A DNA stretch of 64,000 nt. Source: Halorussus lipolyticus (GTDB lineage: Archaea; Halobacteriota; Halobacteria; Halobacteriales; Haladaptataceae). The stretch's first letter is position 1; each line of letters opens with the position of its first letter. Below are positions 1-7,851 of the stretch, in pieces. Below the pieces are notes generated by a model. That model worked only from the letters and a program-made list of their open reading frames with translations, was not told the DNA's origin and did no database searches. The DNA is taken from contig NZ_CP119804.1 of NCBI RefSeq assembly GCF_029338375.1, positions 1,942,955-2,006,954 of the forward strand, read 5' to 3'. The position numbers were made by a program, and so were the translations under genes.

Positions 1-10
1 AATCGTAGTG

Positions 11-895
11 TTATATCACCAATGCGGCACCGCCGAGCATCGCCAGCGCGCCCAGACCGATACAGACGCCCCAGAAGGGCACGCGCTCGACGACTCGCAT
101 CAGGGCGTCGATGGTCAGATAGCCCACGACCGCGGCGGTGGCGAGCGCCAGCGCGGCCTCGGTCGGCGCGACAGACGGAATTCCGGTGGTCAGAAGCACC
201 AGCACGCCGGCCCCGAGCGCGGCGGGAATCGACAGCAGAAACGAGAGTCTGAACGAGGACGGCCCGTCGTGGCCGCGGAACAGGAGCGCCGAGGCCGTGG
301 TTCCCGACCGCGAGACACCGGGCAGGATGGCCAACCCCTGAAGCGCGCCGACCAGCACGGCGTCCGTGAGGTCGGGGTCGGTTCGTCCGCCGAACTGGAA
401 CCCGTCGGCGACTCGCTGGAGGACGCCCGTCAGCACGAGCAGGAGGCCCACCAGCGCGACGAACGCGCCGCCGGTGAGTGACGAGACGACGTGTTCGAGC
501 GTGGTGTAGGCCGCGATGCCGACGACGCCGGAGGCCAGCGTGGCGACCCCGAGGAACGAGAGGGTGGGGCGCTCGCTGACGGCGGGCGAACGACCGGACG
601 CCCCGCCGGTCGGCGCGCCGCCAGTCGAAACCGCGGGGTCGCCGGGGTCGAACGCCGACCGAGGCCGCCACGTCGGAAGCGCAGACAGCACGTCGCGGAG
701 TTCGTCGCGGTAGTACGCCGCCGCCGAGAGCGCGGTCCCGGCGTGAAGGAACAGCGAGAACTGGACCGCGGCCTCGGGCGAGGACCCCAACGCGGTCAGA
801 AAGACGGTGATGTTGCCCTCGCTGGAGATGGGCAACCACTCGAAGACACCCTGCAAGGCTCCGGCGACGACGGCTATCAGCGCGGACCGGTCCAT
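11..895 (-). CDS. uppP: undecaprenyl-diphosphatase family protein (UppP/BacA)
   Basis: Polytopic membrane phosphatase of 294 aa that should dephosphorylate polyprenyl diphosphate and so recycle the lipid carrier; in haloarchaea the likely client is dolichol-type glycosylation. Both family signatures are visible: QGVFEWLPISSEG near residues 15-27 (the Q/E-xxx-E plus SSEGN region) and PGVSRSGTT near residue 190. The rest is alternating hydrophobic segments. The loop around residues 75-110 is Pro/Gly/Ser-rich and probably non-conserved. The ATG start lies at 893-895 and TAA at 11-13, so the gene is complete. It is divergent from nothing visible upstream and probably monocistronic. Family is secure; substrate is inferred. 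Confidence 0.9.
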   Translation of the reverse strand: MDRSALIAVVAGALQGVFEWLPISSEGNITVFLTALGSSPEAAVQFSLFLHAGTALSAAAYYRDELRDVLSALPTWRPRSAFDPGDPAVSTGGAPTGGASGRSPAVSERPTLSFLGVATLASGVVGIAAYTTLEHVVSSLTGGAFVALVGLLLVLTGVLQRVADGFQFGGRTDPDLTDAVLVGALQGLAILPGVSRSGTTASALLFRGHDGPSSFRLSFLLSIPAALGAGVLVLLTTGIPSVAPTEAALALATAAVVGYLTIDALMRVVERVPFWGVCIGLGALAMLGGAALVI

Positions 896-946
896 ACTGG
901 GTGGGCGAACGTCCGGGGTAAAAACTACTCGGAAGTCGGTCGGGCC

Positions 947-1603
947 TCAGCGGCGGTCGGGCGACGACGCCAGTTGCGCAGAGAAGTACACCCAGCGTTC
1001 CTCCTCGTCGGCGAACTCGTCGGTGGTGCCCCACTCGTCCTCGACGGTGAACCCCGCGTTCCGGAGGTGGTCGCGGGTGGCGTCCGCGCCGGCGATGTGC
1101 CACTGCATCTCGGTGCCGGTATCGAGCCAATCCGGGTTCTCGCCGCACCACTCGTTCGGGCCTTCCGAGACCAGTACCCGACCGCCGGGTCGGAGGACCC
1201 GCGCGAACTCGTCTACGACCGCCTGATGCTCGTCGTGCGGGACGTGAATCAGCGAGTGGTAGGCAGTGAGCGCGTCGAACGCGCCGTCCCGGACCGGCAG
1301 TCTCGTCATGTCGCCCTGTAGGAGGTCGGCCTCGGGAACGTCCTCGTCGGCCAGATTCAGTTGCGAGCGCGAGAAATCGACGCCGACGGCGGGTCCCAAC
1401 TCGGCCAGTCGGGAGAGGACGGGCGTCCCCTGTCCACATCCCACGTCGAGGAGCCGCGCCGACTCCCCAACAGGTTCGAGGAACTCGCCGAGGAGGTCCA
1501 TCTGGCGACCCTCCGCCGGGCGCTGTTCGGCGTACTCCTCGGCTAACTCGTCGTACCCGCGGCGAACGGCATCCTTCTCGACCATTGGCGACGAGTACTG
1601 CAC
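947..1603 (-). CDS. class I SAM-dependent methyltransferase
   Basis: 218-aa soluble methyltransferase of the UbiE/Methyltransf_11 type. Motif I is LLDVGCGQGTP near residue 51. An acidic VGVDFS motif II follows, then QGDMTRLPVRDGAFD, and a post-motif LRPGGRVLVSEGP strand. The substrate cannot be read from the sequence. A second Met at codon 7 (MVEKDAV, 1583-1585) fits the usual N-terminus better than the upstream Met, so the protein may be 212 aa. It lies just upstream of uppP on the same strand with a 51-bp gap, but nothing ties the two functionally. Confidence 0.85.
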   Translation of the reverse strand: MQYSSPMVEKDAVRRGYDELAEEYAEQRPAEGRQMDLLGEFLEPVGESARLLDVGCGQGTPVLSRLAELGPAVGVDFSRSQLNLADEDVPEADLLQGDMTRLPVRDGAFDALTAYHSLIHVPHDEHQAVVDEFARVLRPGGRVLVSEGPNEWCGENPDWLDTGTEMQWHIAGADATRDHLRNAGFTVEDEWGTTDEFADEEERWVYFSAQLASSPDRR

Positions 1604-1676
1604 CGGGGTTGTTCAACGTTTCCGTGGGGTGAGAGGGATTCACAACCGGTCGGGGAACAAGTGCGGTCCTCGGCGT

Positions 1677-1725
1677 CTGCGCGAGCGAAGCGAGCGCAGG
1701 CTCGTCACGAGCGAAGCGAAGTGAC
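1677..1725 (+). repeat. paired-hairpin element, copy 1
   Basis: Hairpin A has stem CTGCGC (1677-1682) pairing with GCGCAG (1694-1699) around the 11-nt loop GAGCGAAGCGA. The spacer is GCTC (1700-1703). Hairpin B has stem GTCAC (1704-1708) and GTGAC (1721-1725) around a 12-nt loop that again contains GAGCGAAGCGA. GGTGG follows. All pairings were read directly from the sequence. The function is unknown. Confidence 0.75.
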
Positions 1726-1859
1726 GGTGGACTGAAAGGGCGACCGCGAACCGCGCGAGGGCTTTCGAGGCCTTTACTACTGTCTCTGTAGCGTATCTGC
1801 ACCGTACCGAGGGAAGCAGGAAGCTAGCTTCAGGCTTGAGCAAACCCGTCTACCGCACC

Positions 1860-1904
1860 GTCAGAGCTTCGCTCTGACGAGCCGTGACTCGCTTCGCTCG
1901 TCAC
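1860..1904 (-). repeat. paired-hairpin element, copy 2 (reverse orientation)
   Basis: Read on the minus strand, hairpin A has stem GTGAC/GTCAC (1900-1904 with 1884-1888) around loop GAGCGAAGCGA. The spacer is GGCTC. Hairpin B is GTCAGAGC (1871-1878) pairing with GCTCTGAC (1860-1867) over a 3-nt GAA loop, followed by GGT. Order, spacing and trailing bases match the copy inside kae1-bud32, but stem A is different and still complementary. Confidence 0.75.
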
Positions 1905-1969
1905 GACACCGCAACCACGGGCCACACCCTCCCCAACCGATTGCGCGTCTCGGCCGGGGGCCTGCGATG

Positions 1970-2014
1970 TCTGTGAACTGCGTTCACAGATCAGCGAGAC
2001 GCGAAGCGTCTCGC
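1970..2014. repeat. adjacent perfect hairpins, divergent relative of the element
   Basis: Two perfect 9-bp stem-loops lie 3 nt apart. TCTGTGAAC (1970-1978) pairs with GTTCACAGA (1982-1990) over TGC. GCGAGACGC (1994-2002) pairs with GCGTCTCGC (2006-2014) over GAA. The two-hairpin layout resembles the neighbouring elements, but the GAGCGAAGCGA loop is absent, so membership of the same family is only inferred. Confidence 0.5.
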
Positions 2015-2057
2015 AAGCCTCATCCCTCGCGCGATTCGGGCGGCGCACGAGAGCACC

Positions 2058-2104
2058 GGCGGACAACTCGCGTCCGCCGGGCAGTCGTTCGCTTCGCTCA
2101 CGAC
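2058..2104 (-). repeat. paired-hairpin element, copy 3 (reverse orientation)
   Basis: On the minus strand, hairpin A has stem GTCGT/ACGAC (2100-2104 with 2084-2088) around loop GAGCGAAGCGA. The spacer is TGCCC. Hairpin B has stem GGCGGAC/GTCCGCC (2072-2078 with 2058-2064) over a 7-nt loop, followed by GGTG. Both stems differ from the other copies while the pairing is preserved. Confidence 0.7.
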
Positions 2105-2215
2105 GACGCCGCCCAGCACGCGCCGGAGTTGAAGGTGTAATTTCTCAGCCATTTCCGAACAGTTCCCACACACATAGAAACTATTTTAGTTTCGATTCGA
2201 AATACTCCGTACAAC

Positions 2216-3664
2216 GTGGTACGCTTCCCGAATCCGGTTCGGTTGCTCATCCTCGCGGTCGGACAGGCGCTTGCCCGCGCCGGTCTGGTCTCGGCCGAGC
2301 GCGTTCGGCGGACGACAGACCTCGCGTGGCCCCGCATCGTCACCGGCATCGCTCGCATGTCGAAGAACGCGGTGGACGTGGCGATGGTCGGGTTGGCGGT
2401 CGGTCCCGTCGCAATCGCGGGCATCGGCTTCGCCACCCCCTATTGGGGACTGGCCTTCTCGCTCGGCGGCGGCATGGCCGGTGGGACCATCGCGCTGGTC
2501 TCCCAGCGATACGGCGCGGACGCCCACGACGAACTCGGCGTGGCGGTCCGGGCCAGCGCCGCGGTGGTCGTCGCCATTACGCTTCCGGTCGCGGCCGCCT
2601 TCTGGCTGTTCCCGGCGGAACTCGTCTCGGTCATGACCGACGACGCCGAGGCTATCCGACTCGGCGGGGAGTACCTCCGCATCCTCGCGCTCGGGGTCCC
2701 CTTCGCGGGTCTCAACCTCGTCGGGAGTCGCATCTACATCGGCGCTGACGACTCGTGGACCCCGATGCTGGTCCGGGGCGGCGGCGCGCTCTCGAACATC
2801 GCGTTCAGCGGCCTCCTCATCTTCGGCCTCGGGATGGGCGTCACCGGGGCCGCGATTGGGACCGTGCTGGCGAACGTCCTCGTGACCGGGACCTTCGTGG
2901 CCGGACTCGTCGCCGGGCGACTCCCCGGCGTGGGCGACCTACCCGTGAAAATCGACGCTTTCGGCACGTACCTCGACCGCGAGACCGTCGAGGACGTGGT
3001 GCGAATCGGTCTCCCGGTCGTCGGGCGCAACGGCGTCTGGACCGTCGCCAAGTTCCCGATGCTGGCCATCGTTGGCCTGTTCGGTCCGAGCGTGGTCGCG
3101 GCCTACGTCATCGCCCGCCGAATCTGGGGCATCATGAACACGCCCGGTTGGGGCTTCGGACTGGCCTCCAGCAGTCTGGTCGGCCAAGAACTCGGCACCG
3201 GCGACGAACTGGCCGCCGAGGAGTACGCCCGCGACATCGTGCTGTTCTCGGTAGCGACCTACGTCGTCGCGGCGCTACTGGTTGGCGCGTTCGCCGAGCC
3301 AATCGTCGGCCTGTTCGTCGGGGACTCCGGGGACGCCACGGTTCCGGTCGCCGTCGCGCTGGTCTACGCCGCCTGCGTGGCAGTCGTCGGACAGGGCGTC
3401 AAAGCCGGGACCGCCGGCCCGCTCGACGCCAGTGGCGACACCCGGTGGCCCTTCTACAGCCAAATCGTCGGGATGTTCGGGGCCGCCATCCCCATCGCGT
3501 ACCTCGGTGCGACCACTTCGCTCGGCCTGTGGGGCCTCTACCTCTCGTTCGTCGCCGAGACGACGATTCCGGCCGTCATCAACTACTACCGGTTCTCGAC
3601 CGGCAAGTGGAAGGCTATCAGCCGGGAGTTCCGGCCCGACCAAGGCGCGCCCGCCGACGACTGA
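2216..3664 (+). CDS. MATE family multidrug/cation exporter
   Basis: 482-aa polytopic membrane protein of the multidrug and toxin extrusion family, expected to export organic compounds in exchange for H+ or Na+. The sequence shows about 12 hydrophobic segments in two similar halves, with MATE-like stretches VDVAMVGLAVGP and ATPYWGLAFSLGGG in the first half. The start is GTG at 2216; no upstream ATG is available in frame, and the residues after it (VRFPNPVRLLIL) match the N-terminus expected for haloarchaeal homologues. The C-terminus is short and acidic. It converges on the DUF2270 gene 19 bp downstream. Substrate unknown. Confidence 0.88.
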   Translation: MVRFPNPVRLLILAVGQALARAGLVSAERVRRTTDLAWPRIVTGIARMSKNAVDVAMVGLAVGPVAIAGIGFATPYWGLAFSLGGGMAGGTIALVSQRYGADAHDELGVAVRASAAVVVAITLPVAAAFWLFPAELVSVMTDDAEAIRLGGEYLRILALGVPFAGLNLVGSRIYIGADDSWTPMLVRGGGALSNIAFSGLLIFGLGMGVTGAAIGTVLANVLVTGTFVAGLVAGRLPGVGDLPVKIDAFGTYLDRETVEDVVRIGLPVVGRNGVWTVAKFPMLAIVGLFGPSVVAAYVIARRIWGIMNTPGWGFGLASSSLVGQELGTGDELAAEEYARDIVLFSVATYVVAALLVGAFAEPIVGLFVGDSGDATVPVAVALVYAACVAVVGQGVKAGTAGPLDASGDTRWPFYSQIVGMFGAAIPIAYLGATTSLGLWGLYLSFVAETTIPAVINYYRFSTGKWKAISREFRPDQGAPADD

Positions 3665-3683
3665 CCGCCCGGTACGAGGAGTC

Positions 3684-4457
3684 TCACTCGCGCCACGGGT
3701 CGGTCCGGTCGCGCTCGTGAAACTCGCGTTCGCCCTGACTCACGACGCCGTAAATCACGACCGCCGTGGCCGCGAGGTAGAACAGGCCGACGCCCGCGAC
3801 TACTGTGACTCCCGGAATTCCGAAGATTCTCGCGGTCGTGCGCCACGTCTCGCTCGGCTGAAACACGGTAATCCTGACCAGCCACGACGCCAGCAGGACG
3901 AGCAAAAGCGGGAAGTAGATTCGGCGAAGCCGGCGGGCCAGCGCCACCCGCATCGGCGTCTTGACCGTCGGGTCCCGGAGGTCTGCGGCGAGTCGCCGCC
4001 GCCAATCGGGGTGGGGCAGGTCCTCGCCGGGGTCGAACATCTGGGCGAACAGGTCCTGTTCCAGCAGGCGGACTCGCTCTCGCCACACGTCGTAGGCCCG
4101 GTAGCGCCGTGTTTCGACCACGAGAAACGTCACCATCGCGCCCATGGCGAGCAGTAAGAGGTAGTGGGGATTGTTCGGACTGGAGAACACCCACGTCAGC
4201 AGGGCGGCCAGCAGGGTGACCGCCCAGTAGGAGGTCTGGTCGAGTCTGCTCCGCCACGTGGTGACTCGGGACATCTGGCCGCGGTAGAAGTGACCGAGCA
4301 TCCCCGTCATCGCCGAGGGGTCGCCAGCCACGGTTTCGCCGAGAATCCGGCCGAATGCGTCACCGGGGTCGTCGTCGGGTAACTCGTCGGGGCCGGGGTC
4401 GTCCTCGTCGCCGTCTCCCGCCGAGTCGTCTCGCTGTCGGTCGTTCGAGTCCGCCAT
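3684..4457 (-). CDS. DUF2270 integral membrane protein
   Basis: 257-aa protein. The first ~45 residues are acidic and disordered (Asp/Asn/Pro-rich). A DUF2270-like domain follows, with the characteristic GHFYRGQMSRVTTWR and RAYDVWRERVRLLEQDLF stretches. There are four hydrophobic segments: two around residues 90-140 and two near the C-terminus. No catalytic motif is visible and the function of the family is unknown. It lies downstream of pus10 on the same strand with a 56-bp gap, so the two could be co-transcribed. Confidence 0.75.
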   Translation of the reverse strand: MADSNDRQRDDSAGDGDEDDPGPDELPDDDPGDAFGRILGETVAGDPSAMTGMLGHFYRGQMSRVTTWRSRLDQTSYWAVTLLAALLTWVFSSPNNPHYLLLLAMGAMVTFLVVETRRYRAYDVWRERVRLLEQDLFAQMFDPGEDLPHPDWRRRLAADLRDPTVKTPMRVALARRLRRIYFPLLLVLLASWLVRITVFQPSETWRTTARIFGIPGVTVVAGVGLFYLAATAVVIYGVVSQGEREFHERDRTDPWRE

Positions 4458-4513
4458 GTTCGGCGATACGACGGTCCGGTATCTACTGCTTGTGGCGGCG
4501 CTCGCGCAGTTCC

Positions 4514-5839
4514 TCAGACTTCTTCTTTCAGGTACTCGGGGTCGTCGAAGGCCTCGTCCTCGCCCTCGACACGAACTACGTCGAGCGCCGTGACCTCAGC
4601 GCCGACGCCCAGCAGTCCCGCGAGACTCGGGGTGGTCCGGCCCTCGTCGCCAGAGACGAGTTCCTTGACGTAGAGGCCGCCCTCGCCGTGAACTTCGAGT
4701 TCGCCGGTGCGGGCGTCTTCGAGGTGGCCGTCGATGTCGTAGACGGTCCGGGTCCGGGTGAGCGAGGCCCGGCGGTGGTCCACGCGCTGAGGAGTATCCT
4801 GCTCGATTGTAGTGCCTCGAAGCTCCTCGATGGCCTCTGCGAGGGCCTGCTCGGTCACGTCGTCGTCGAAAGCCACGTCCATCCGGTAGGTCTTGCTGGC
4901 GTCGAGTTCCTTGACGCGCTCTACCATGTCGTGAGTCGCCAACGCGAGGTCGGTCACTTCGACCTTCCCGTCGCCGAACTCGTTGATTTCGGCTTCGAGC
5001 GCGTCGGTGTCCACGTTCCGAACGCGAGGGCGCTTGACCTCGATGACGAAGGGCCGTCCGGTGTCGAGCATCAGGGCGTCCACGTCCTCTCTGCCCGCGC
5101 CGTGGAAGAGGGCCTCCTCGCCGTCCATCGCCTCCAAGACCGGCGGGGTGGTCAACTGCTCGACGCTCTCGTCGTAGAGGTAGCCCGACCCGCCGCAGTG
5201 GTCACACGGCTCCTCGCCGCCGCCCTCCGCGAGTTGCTTTCCGGAGCCACCGCACTCCCGGCAGGGCCACTCTGTCTGGGGGATGTCGCGCTCCAATTTC
5301 TTGTACCGACCGTAGACGAACGCCGAGTTGATTTGGACCTCGACGGCGTGGTCCGAGAGTTCGTCGCGCTCGGGATTGACGTTGAGGAGGGCCAACACGT
5401 CGGGCCGGCCGAAATCGACCTCCGCGCCGGTGAGTTGGCCGACGCGCTTGCCGACCTCCCGGTTGAACTCCGACTTGAAGGACTCGCCGGCGTCGTCTGG
5501 CAGGTCGGCCGACTCGCGGAGGAGTTTCTCGTTCTCCTCGACCAGCGGCGGGGTTCGCGTCCCGACCTGATAGGTGCCGAAGTTCCAGTCCGCAAGCGAC
5601 TCGGCGACCGTCTCGGCGTACTCGTCGAACCGCTGGCTCTCGCCCTCGCAGACCCAGCAGGTCTCGGGGTCGGTCTGCTCGAAGGGTTCGTCGTCTTCGA
5701 GTGCAGACGCGACCCGGAGCGAGCGTCCTCGCTCGGCGTTGGTCAGCCCGAAACTCCGGTCGGCGAAGCACCGGCCCAGACAGGAATCGCAGACGGGGCC
5801 GTTCTCGGCGACTCGGCGGGCGTCTTCGAGGATGGTCAT
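4514..5839 (-). CDS. pus10: tRNA pseudouridine(54/55) synthase Pus10
   Basis: 441-aa archaeal Pus10, which makes pseudouridine 54 and/or 55 in the T-loop of tRNA. The N-terminus has a zinc-binding CDSCLGRCF motif followed by CWVCEGE, then a THUMP-like region. The catalytic domain contains the AGREDVDALML segment with the family Asp, followed by GRPFVIEVKRPRVR. An extra pair of CxxCGGSG knuckles near residues 193-220 resembles a DnaJ-type zinc module inserted in the middle. ATG at 5837-5839. It is a core tRNA-modification gene and the assignment is firm. Confidence 0.92.
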   Translation of the reverse strand: MTILEDARRVAENGPVCDSCLGRCFADRSFGLTNAERGRSLRVASALEDDEPFEQTDPETCWVCEGESQRFDEYAETVAESLADWNFGTYQVGTRTPPLVEENEKLLRESADLPDDAGESFKSEFNREVGKRVGQLTGAEVDFGRPDVLALLNVNPERDELSDHAVEVQINSAFVYGRYKKLERDIPQTEWPCRECGGSGKQLAEGGGEEPCDHCGGSGYLYDESVEQLTTPPVLEAMDGEEALFHGAGREDVDALMLDTGRPFVIEVKRPRVRNVDTDALEAEINEFGDGKVEVTDLALATHDMVERVKELDASKTYRMDVAFDDDVTEQALAEAIEELRGTTIEQDTPQRVDHRRASLTRTRTVYDIDGHLEDARTGELEVHGEGGLYVKELVSGDEGRTTPSLAGLLGVGAEVTALDVVRVEGEDEAFDDPEYLKEEV

Positions 5840-5875
5840 GTCTGAAAGGAGTGGGCCGGGGCGTAAACGGGTTTC

Positions 5876-6394
5876 TCATTCGGGCGCGAGTTCGTCGAGT
5901 TTACGGACAATCTTGGCATAGAGGTTCGGAGAACAGTGCCAGCCAGCATCGAGCATCCTGTCGATTGTTTCTCGGGCTTCTTCAGTAGGGAGGTCGCCAC
6001 GTTTCACCAGCGAAAGCAACAGATAGGCTGTTCCGCGTGTTTCGATACCTTCTACCTCGGCTATTTCTCGGCCGTGTTGCTCGTCCATGACAGCAATACC
6101 ATCGATGTCGTCCGCAAGTAGAAGTACAGCTGTATCTGCAGGACTAAGCGCCGTATTTTGCACCAGATTGGTGAATCGTTCGTCTTTGTCGAAGGTTCGC
6201 TGTTCAAAGAGACCGTCTCGAAGACGGTTGTTGATACGTTTTGCATCAGGGTATCCTTGCTTCATACCATCTCCAACGACCTCTTTGCAGACTCGACCCG
6301 GAATGACGAGATCATCTTTCACGTTCGTCAATACGTCTAGTCGGTCTGCTTTTCCGAGATAGATGAGAGGTGTCGCGTCGAAGACCAACGTCAT
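5876..6394 (-). CDS. PIN-domain (VapC/DUF3368-like) toxin
   Basis: 172-aa PIN-like putative ribonuclease. The N-terminal VFDATPLIYLGKADRL carries the first catalytic Asp. Further acidic residues follow in KEVVGDG and in the SPADTAVLLLADDIDGIAVMDEQHGREIA region. The start ATG overlaps the antitoxin stop codon by 4 nt (ATGA), the usual coupling of a toxin-antitoxin operon. Base composition is clearly lower in GC than its neighbours, which suggests transfer. The target RNA is unknown. Probably the toxin of a type II pair. Confidence 0.8.
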   Translation of the reverse strand: MTLVFDATPLIYLGKADRLDVLTNVKDDLVIPGRVCKEVVGDGMKQGYPDAKRINNRLRDGLFEQRTFDKDERFTNLVQNTALSPADTAVLLLADDIDGIAVMDEQHGREIAEVEGIETRGTAYLLLSLVKRGDLPTEEARETIDRMLDAGWHCSPNLYAKIVRKLDELAPE

Positions 6395-6681
6395 AGGTCG
6401 TCTAAATCCGATTCTAAGTGGTCATCAGAAACCCACGTTACGTTTCTGTCTTTGGCTAGTGCGGCAAACTCCCAAACGTTCATTTCTGCTATTGTAGCAG
6501 CACCCGAAAGAGTGGTTTCACCCGCTTCGAGCTTCTCTAGTGCTTTTTCTTTCCGCCAGTCGCCGAGTCTTTCGGTGAGGAGTTTCCGAACTGCAGTACT
6601 CTTGTCGAGATTCTCCTCTTCGATGTACGACTGCAAGTCGTCTTCGAGGTCGTCCGGAATGCGAGATGAAATCGTACCCAT
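6391..6681 (-). CDS. RHH/UPF0175-like antitoxin
   Basis: 96 aa from the ATG at 6679-6681. The N-terminal TISSRIPDDLEDDLQSYI reads as a ribbon-helix-helix DNA-binding strand and helix. The C-terminal half (ETTLSGAATIAEMNVWEFA) matches the UPF0175 antitoxin fold that wraps the PIN toxin. A longer frame upstream exists but would translate through the promoter repeats, so the internal Met was chosen. Its stop overlaps the toxin start. It probably autoregulates through the tandem repeats just upstream. Confidence 0.75.
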   Translation of the reverse strand: MGTISSRIPDDLEDDLQSYIEEENLDKSTAVRKLLTERLGDWRKEKALEKLEAGETTLSGAATIAEMNVWEFAALAKDRNVTWVSDDHLESDLDDL

Positions 6682-6713
6682 GATGTATGCAATGTATGCA
6701 ATGAATACAAAAC
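6682..6713 (-). promoter_or_regulatory. promoter and tandem 9-bp operator of the VapBC-like pair
   Basis: On the plus strand ATGTATGCA occurs twice head to tail (6683-6691, 6692-6700), followed by a 7/9 match ATGAATACA (6701-6709). Read on the coding strand, TTTTGTAT lies roughly 25-30 nt before the antitoxin ATG. That suits a haloarchaeal TATA box driving a leaderless mRNA. The repeats fill the space from the TATA region to the start codon, where a bound antitoxin would block transcription. The operator role is inferred. Confidence 0.6.
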
Positions 6714-6778
6714 TTCCGGCTTCTGAGAAACCCGACATTACCACAACTCATTTCGCCCCTCCCTGCGACACCTCAGCC

Positions 6779-7114
6779 ATGCAGACGGTCTTCCACGTTT
6801 CGACGCCCGAGGACGTGCGCGTCGTCGTCGCCAAGGTCCGGAACCTCCTCGCCGACGAGACGGTTGAGATGGAATCGGTCGCGGTGGTCTCGGACCGAGG
6901 CGAGGCCATCGCCGAACTCCACGCCGGCGCAGAACTCGCCGACGACCTCCGGGGCCTCCTCGGGGACGGTGTCGCACTCAAGGCGTGTCGCAACGCGGCA
7001 CAGCACCCTGCCGTCTCGGAGACGGACCTGCTGGATGGCGTCGAGGTGGTGTCCTCAGGCGTCGGCGAACTGACCCGGCTTCAGGATGCGGGGTACGCCT
7101 ACATCCGGCTCTGA
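6779..7114 (+). CDS. DsrE-like small protein
   Basis: 111-aa protein. MQTVFHVSTPEDVRVVVAKVRNLLAD, VAVVSDRGEAI and LKACRNAA resemble the DsrE/DsrF-like (sulfur-relay fold) small proteins common in haloarchaea: a beta strand, a helix, then a conserved Cys in a KACRNA context. A sulfur-transfer role is possible but unproven. The start at 6779 gives the compact domain; open frame further upstream runs through the divergent antitoxin promoter and is not coding. Confidence 0.7.
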   Translation: MQTVFHVSTPEDVRVVVAKVRNLLADETVEMESVAVVSDRGEAIAELHAGAELADDLRGLLGDGVALKACRNAAQHPAVSETDLLDGVEVVSSGVGELTRLQDAGYAYIRL

Positions 7115-7208
7115 GTCGTTCTCGACCACAGCACGTTCTGGGTACGACAGTCCACGGCCAGCCACGGAGACCCCCACGAATTTGAGGCCCCCCGACGTGA
7201 GAGAACGC

Positions 7209-7598
7209 ATGCCATACCGCGCCAACTACGCGCTGGTGAACGTGAGCGCCCTCCTCGGACCGAACCGAGACGCGCTCGACGTGCCGTGGGCGGAGTACGT
7301 CGGCGACGTCACGCCCGCCTTCGAGTTCACGATTCCCACCGACCGACCAACCGACGCCTACGTCGGCATTCAGGCCTTCCGCGTGGACGAATACGGCCAC
7401 GAACTCCAGATAAACGGCGAGTCGCTCGGCGGGTTCGACCTGCCGCCCGCCGACGGGTGGCAGTACTGGGAGGACGCCATCACCGACGCCGAACTGAGCG
7501 AGGGTGCCAACACCCTTCGAGTCCGGCGCGACGAGTCCGCCGACGACAGTTTCGCGGTGAACAACGTCACCGTCCACTGGCGCGAACCCGTCGAATAG
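7209..7598 (+). CDS. conserved haloarchaeal hypothetical protein (beta-rich)
   Basis: 129-aa acidic cytosolic protein with no signal or membrane segment. The pattern FEFTIPTDRPTDAYVGIQAF, GHELQINGESLGGFDLPP and GANTLRVRRDES looks like a jelly-roll (galactose-binding-like) sandwich with a metal-binding-like loop. I recognise it only as a small conserved haloarchaeal protein and assign no function. The ATG at 7209 was chosen because the preceding sequence is non-coding in character. Confidence 0.6.
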   Translation: MPYRANYALVNVSALLGPNRDALDVPWAEYVGDVTPAFEFTIPTDRPTDAYVGIQAFRVDEYGHELQINGESLGGFDLPPADGWQYWEDAITDAELSEGANTLRVRRDESADDSFAVNNVTVHWREPVE

Positions 7599-7813
7599 GG
7601 CGGGTCGTCTCCTCGTTTTGCGATGAATCCGTCAGGTCCGGGTCGGTCTCCCGCCGACGAGACACAGAATCGGTCGTGGCAAGCAATTCCGGCGGTTCTT
7701 CGGGCAACGCCGACAATTTCCGAGACTTACAGCGATGGTCAGCAAAGATAGCTACCCACACAGTAGACCTATCGCTGTACGCATCAGGCAAAGAGCTGGA
7801 TTGCTAAAACAAG

Positions 7814-7823
7814 TAGATATATA
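7814..7823 (+). promoter_or_regulatory. TATA box for the winged-helix gene
   Basis: TAGATATATA lies 29-38 nt before the ATG at 7852, within a short AT-rich island in GC-rich DNA. This spacing predicts a start site at about 7843-7850 and an almost leaderless transcript, which favours the ATG at 7852 over the one at 7831. Confidence 0.55.
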
Positions 7824-7851
7824 TTGCTCGATGTCGAAAATCGACTTGACC

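Larger units (their letters stand above)
1604..2215. other. gene-free intergenic region dense in hairpins
   Basis: About 610 bp between a minus-strand methyltransferase gene and a plus-strand MATE gene. No reading frame here looks like a protein: the short open frames are low-complexity shadows. Instead it holds three copies of a paired-hairpin element (listed separately) plus a further hairpin pair at 1970-2014. The last 60 bp (2150-2215) are AT-richer and include CTATTTTAG at 2181-2189, which may serve as the TATA region for the GTG start at 2216. Confidence 0.75.

Noticed and set aside
1604..2215. Possible CRISPR array or small-RNA operon in the hairpin-rich gap
   Set aside because: Repeats are not identical direct repeats with regular unique spacers; they are hairpins of differing stem sequence in both orientations, and no cas gene is near.
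6682..6744. Upstream extension of the antitoxin (MVMSGFSEAG start)
   Set aside because: It would translate through the TATA box and tandem repeats (FIAYIAYIM), giving a hydrophobic leader unlike RHH antitoxins.
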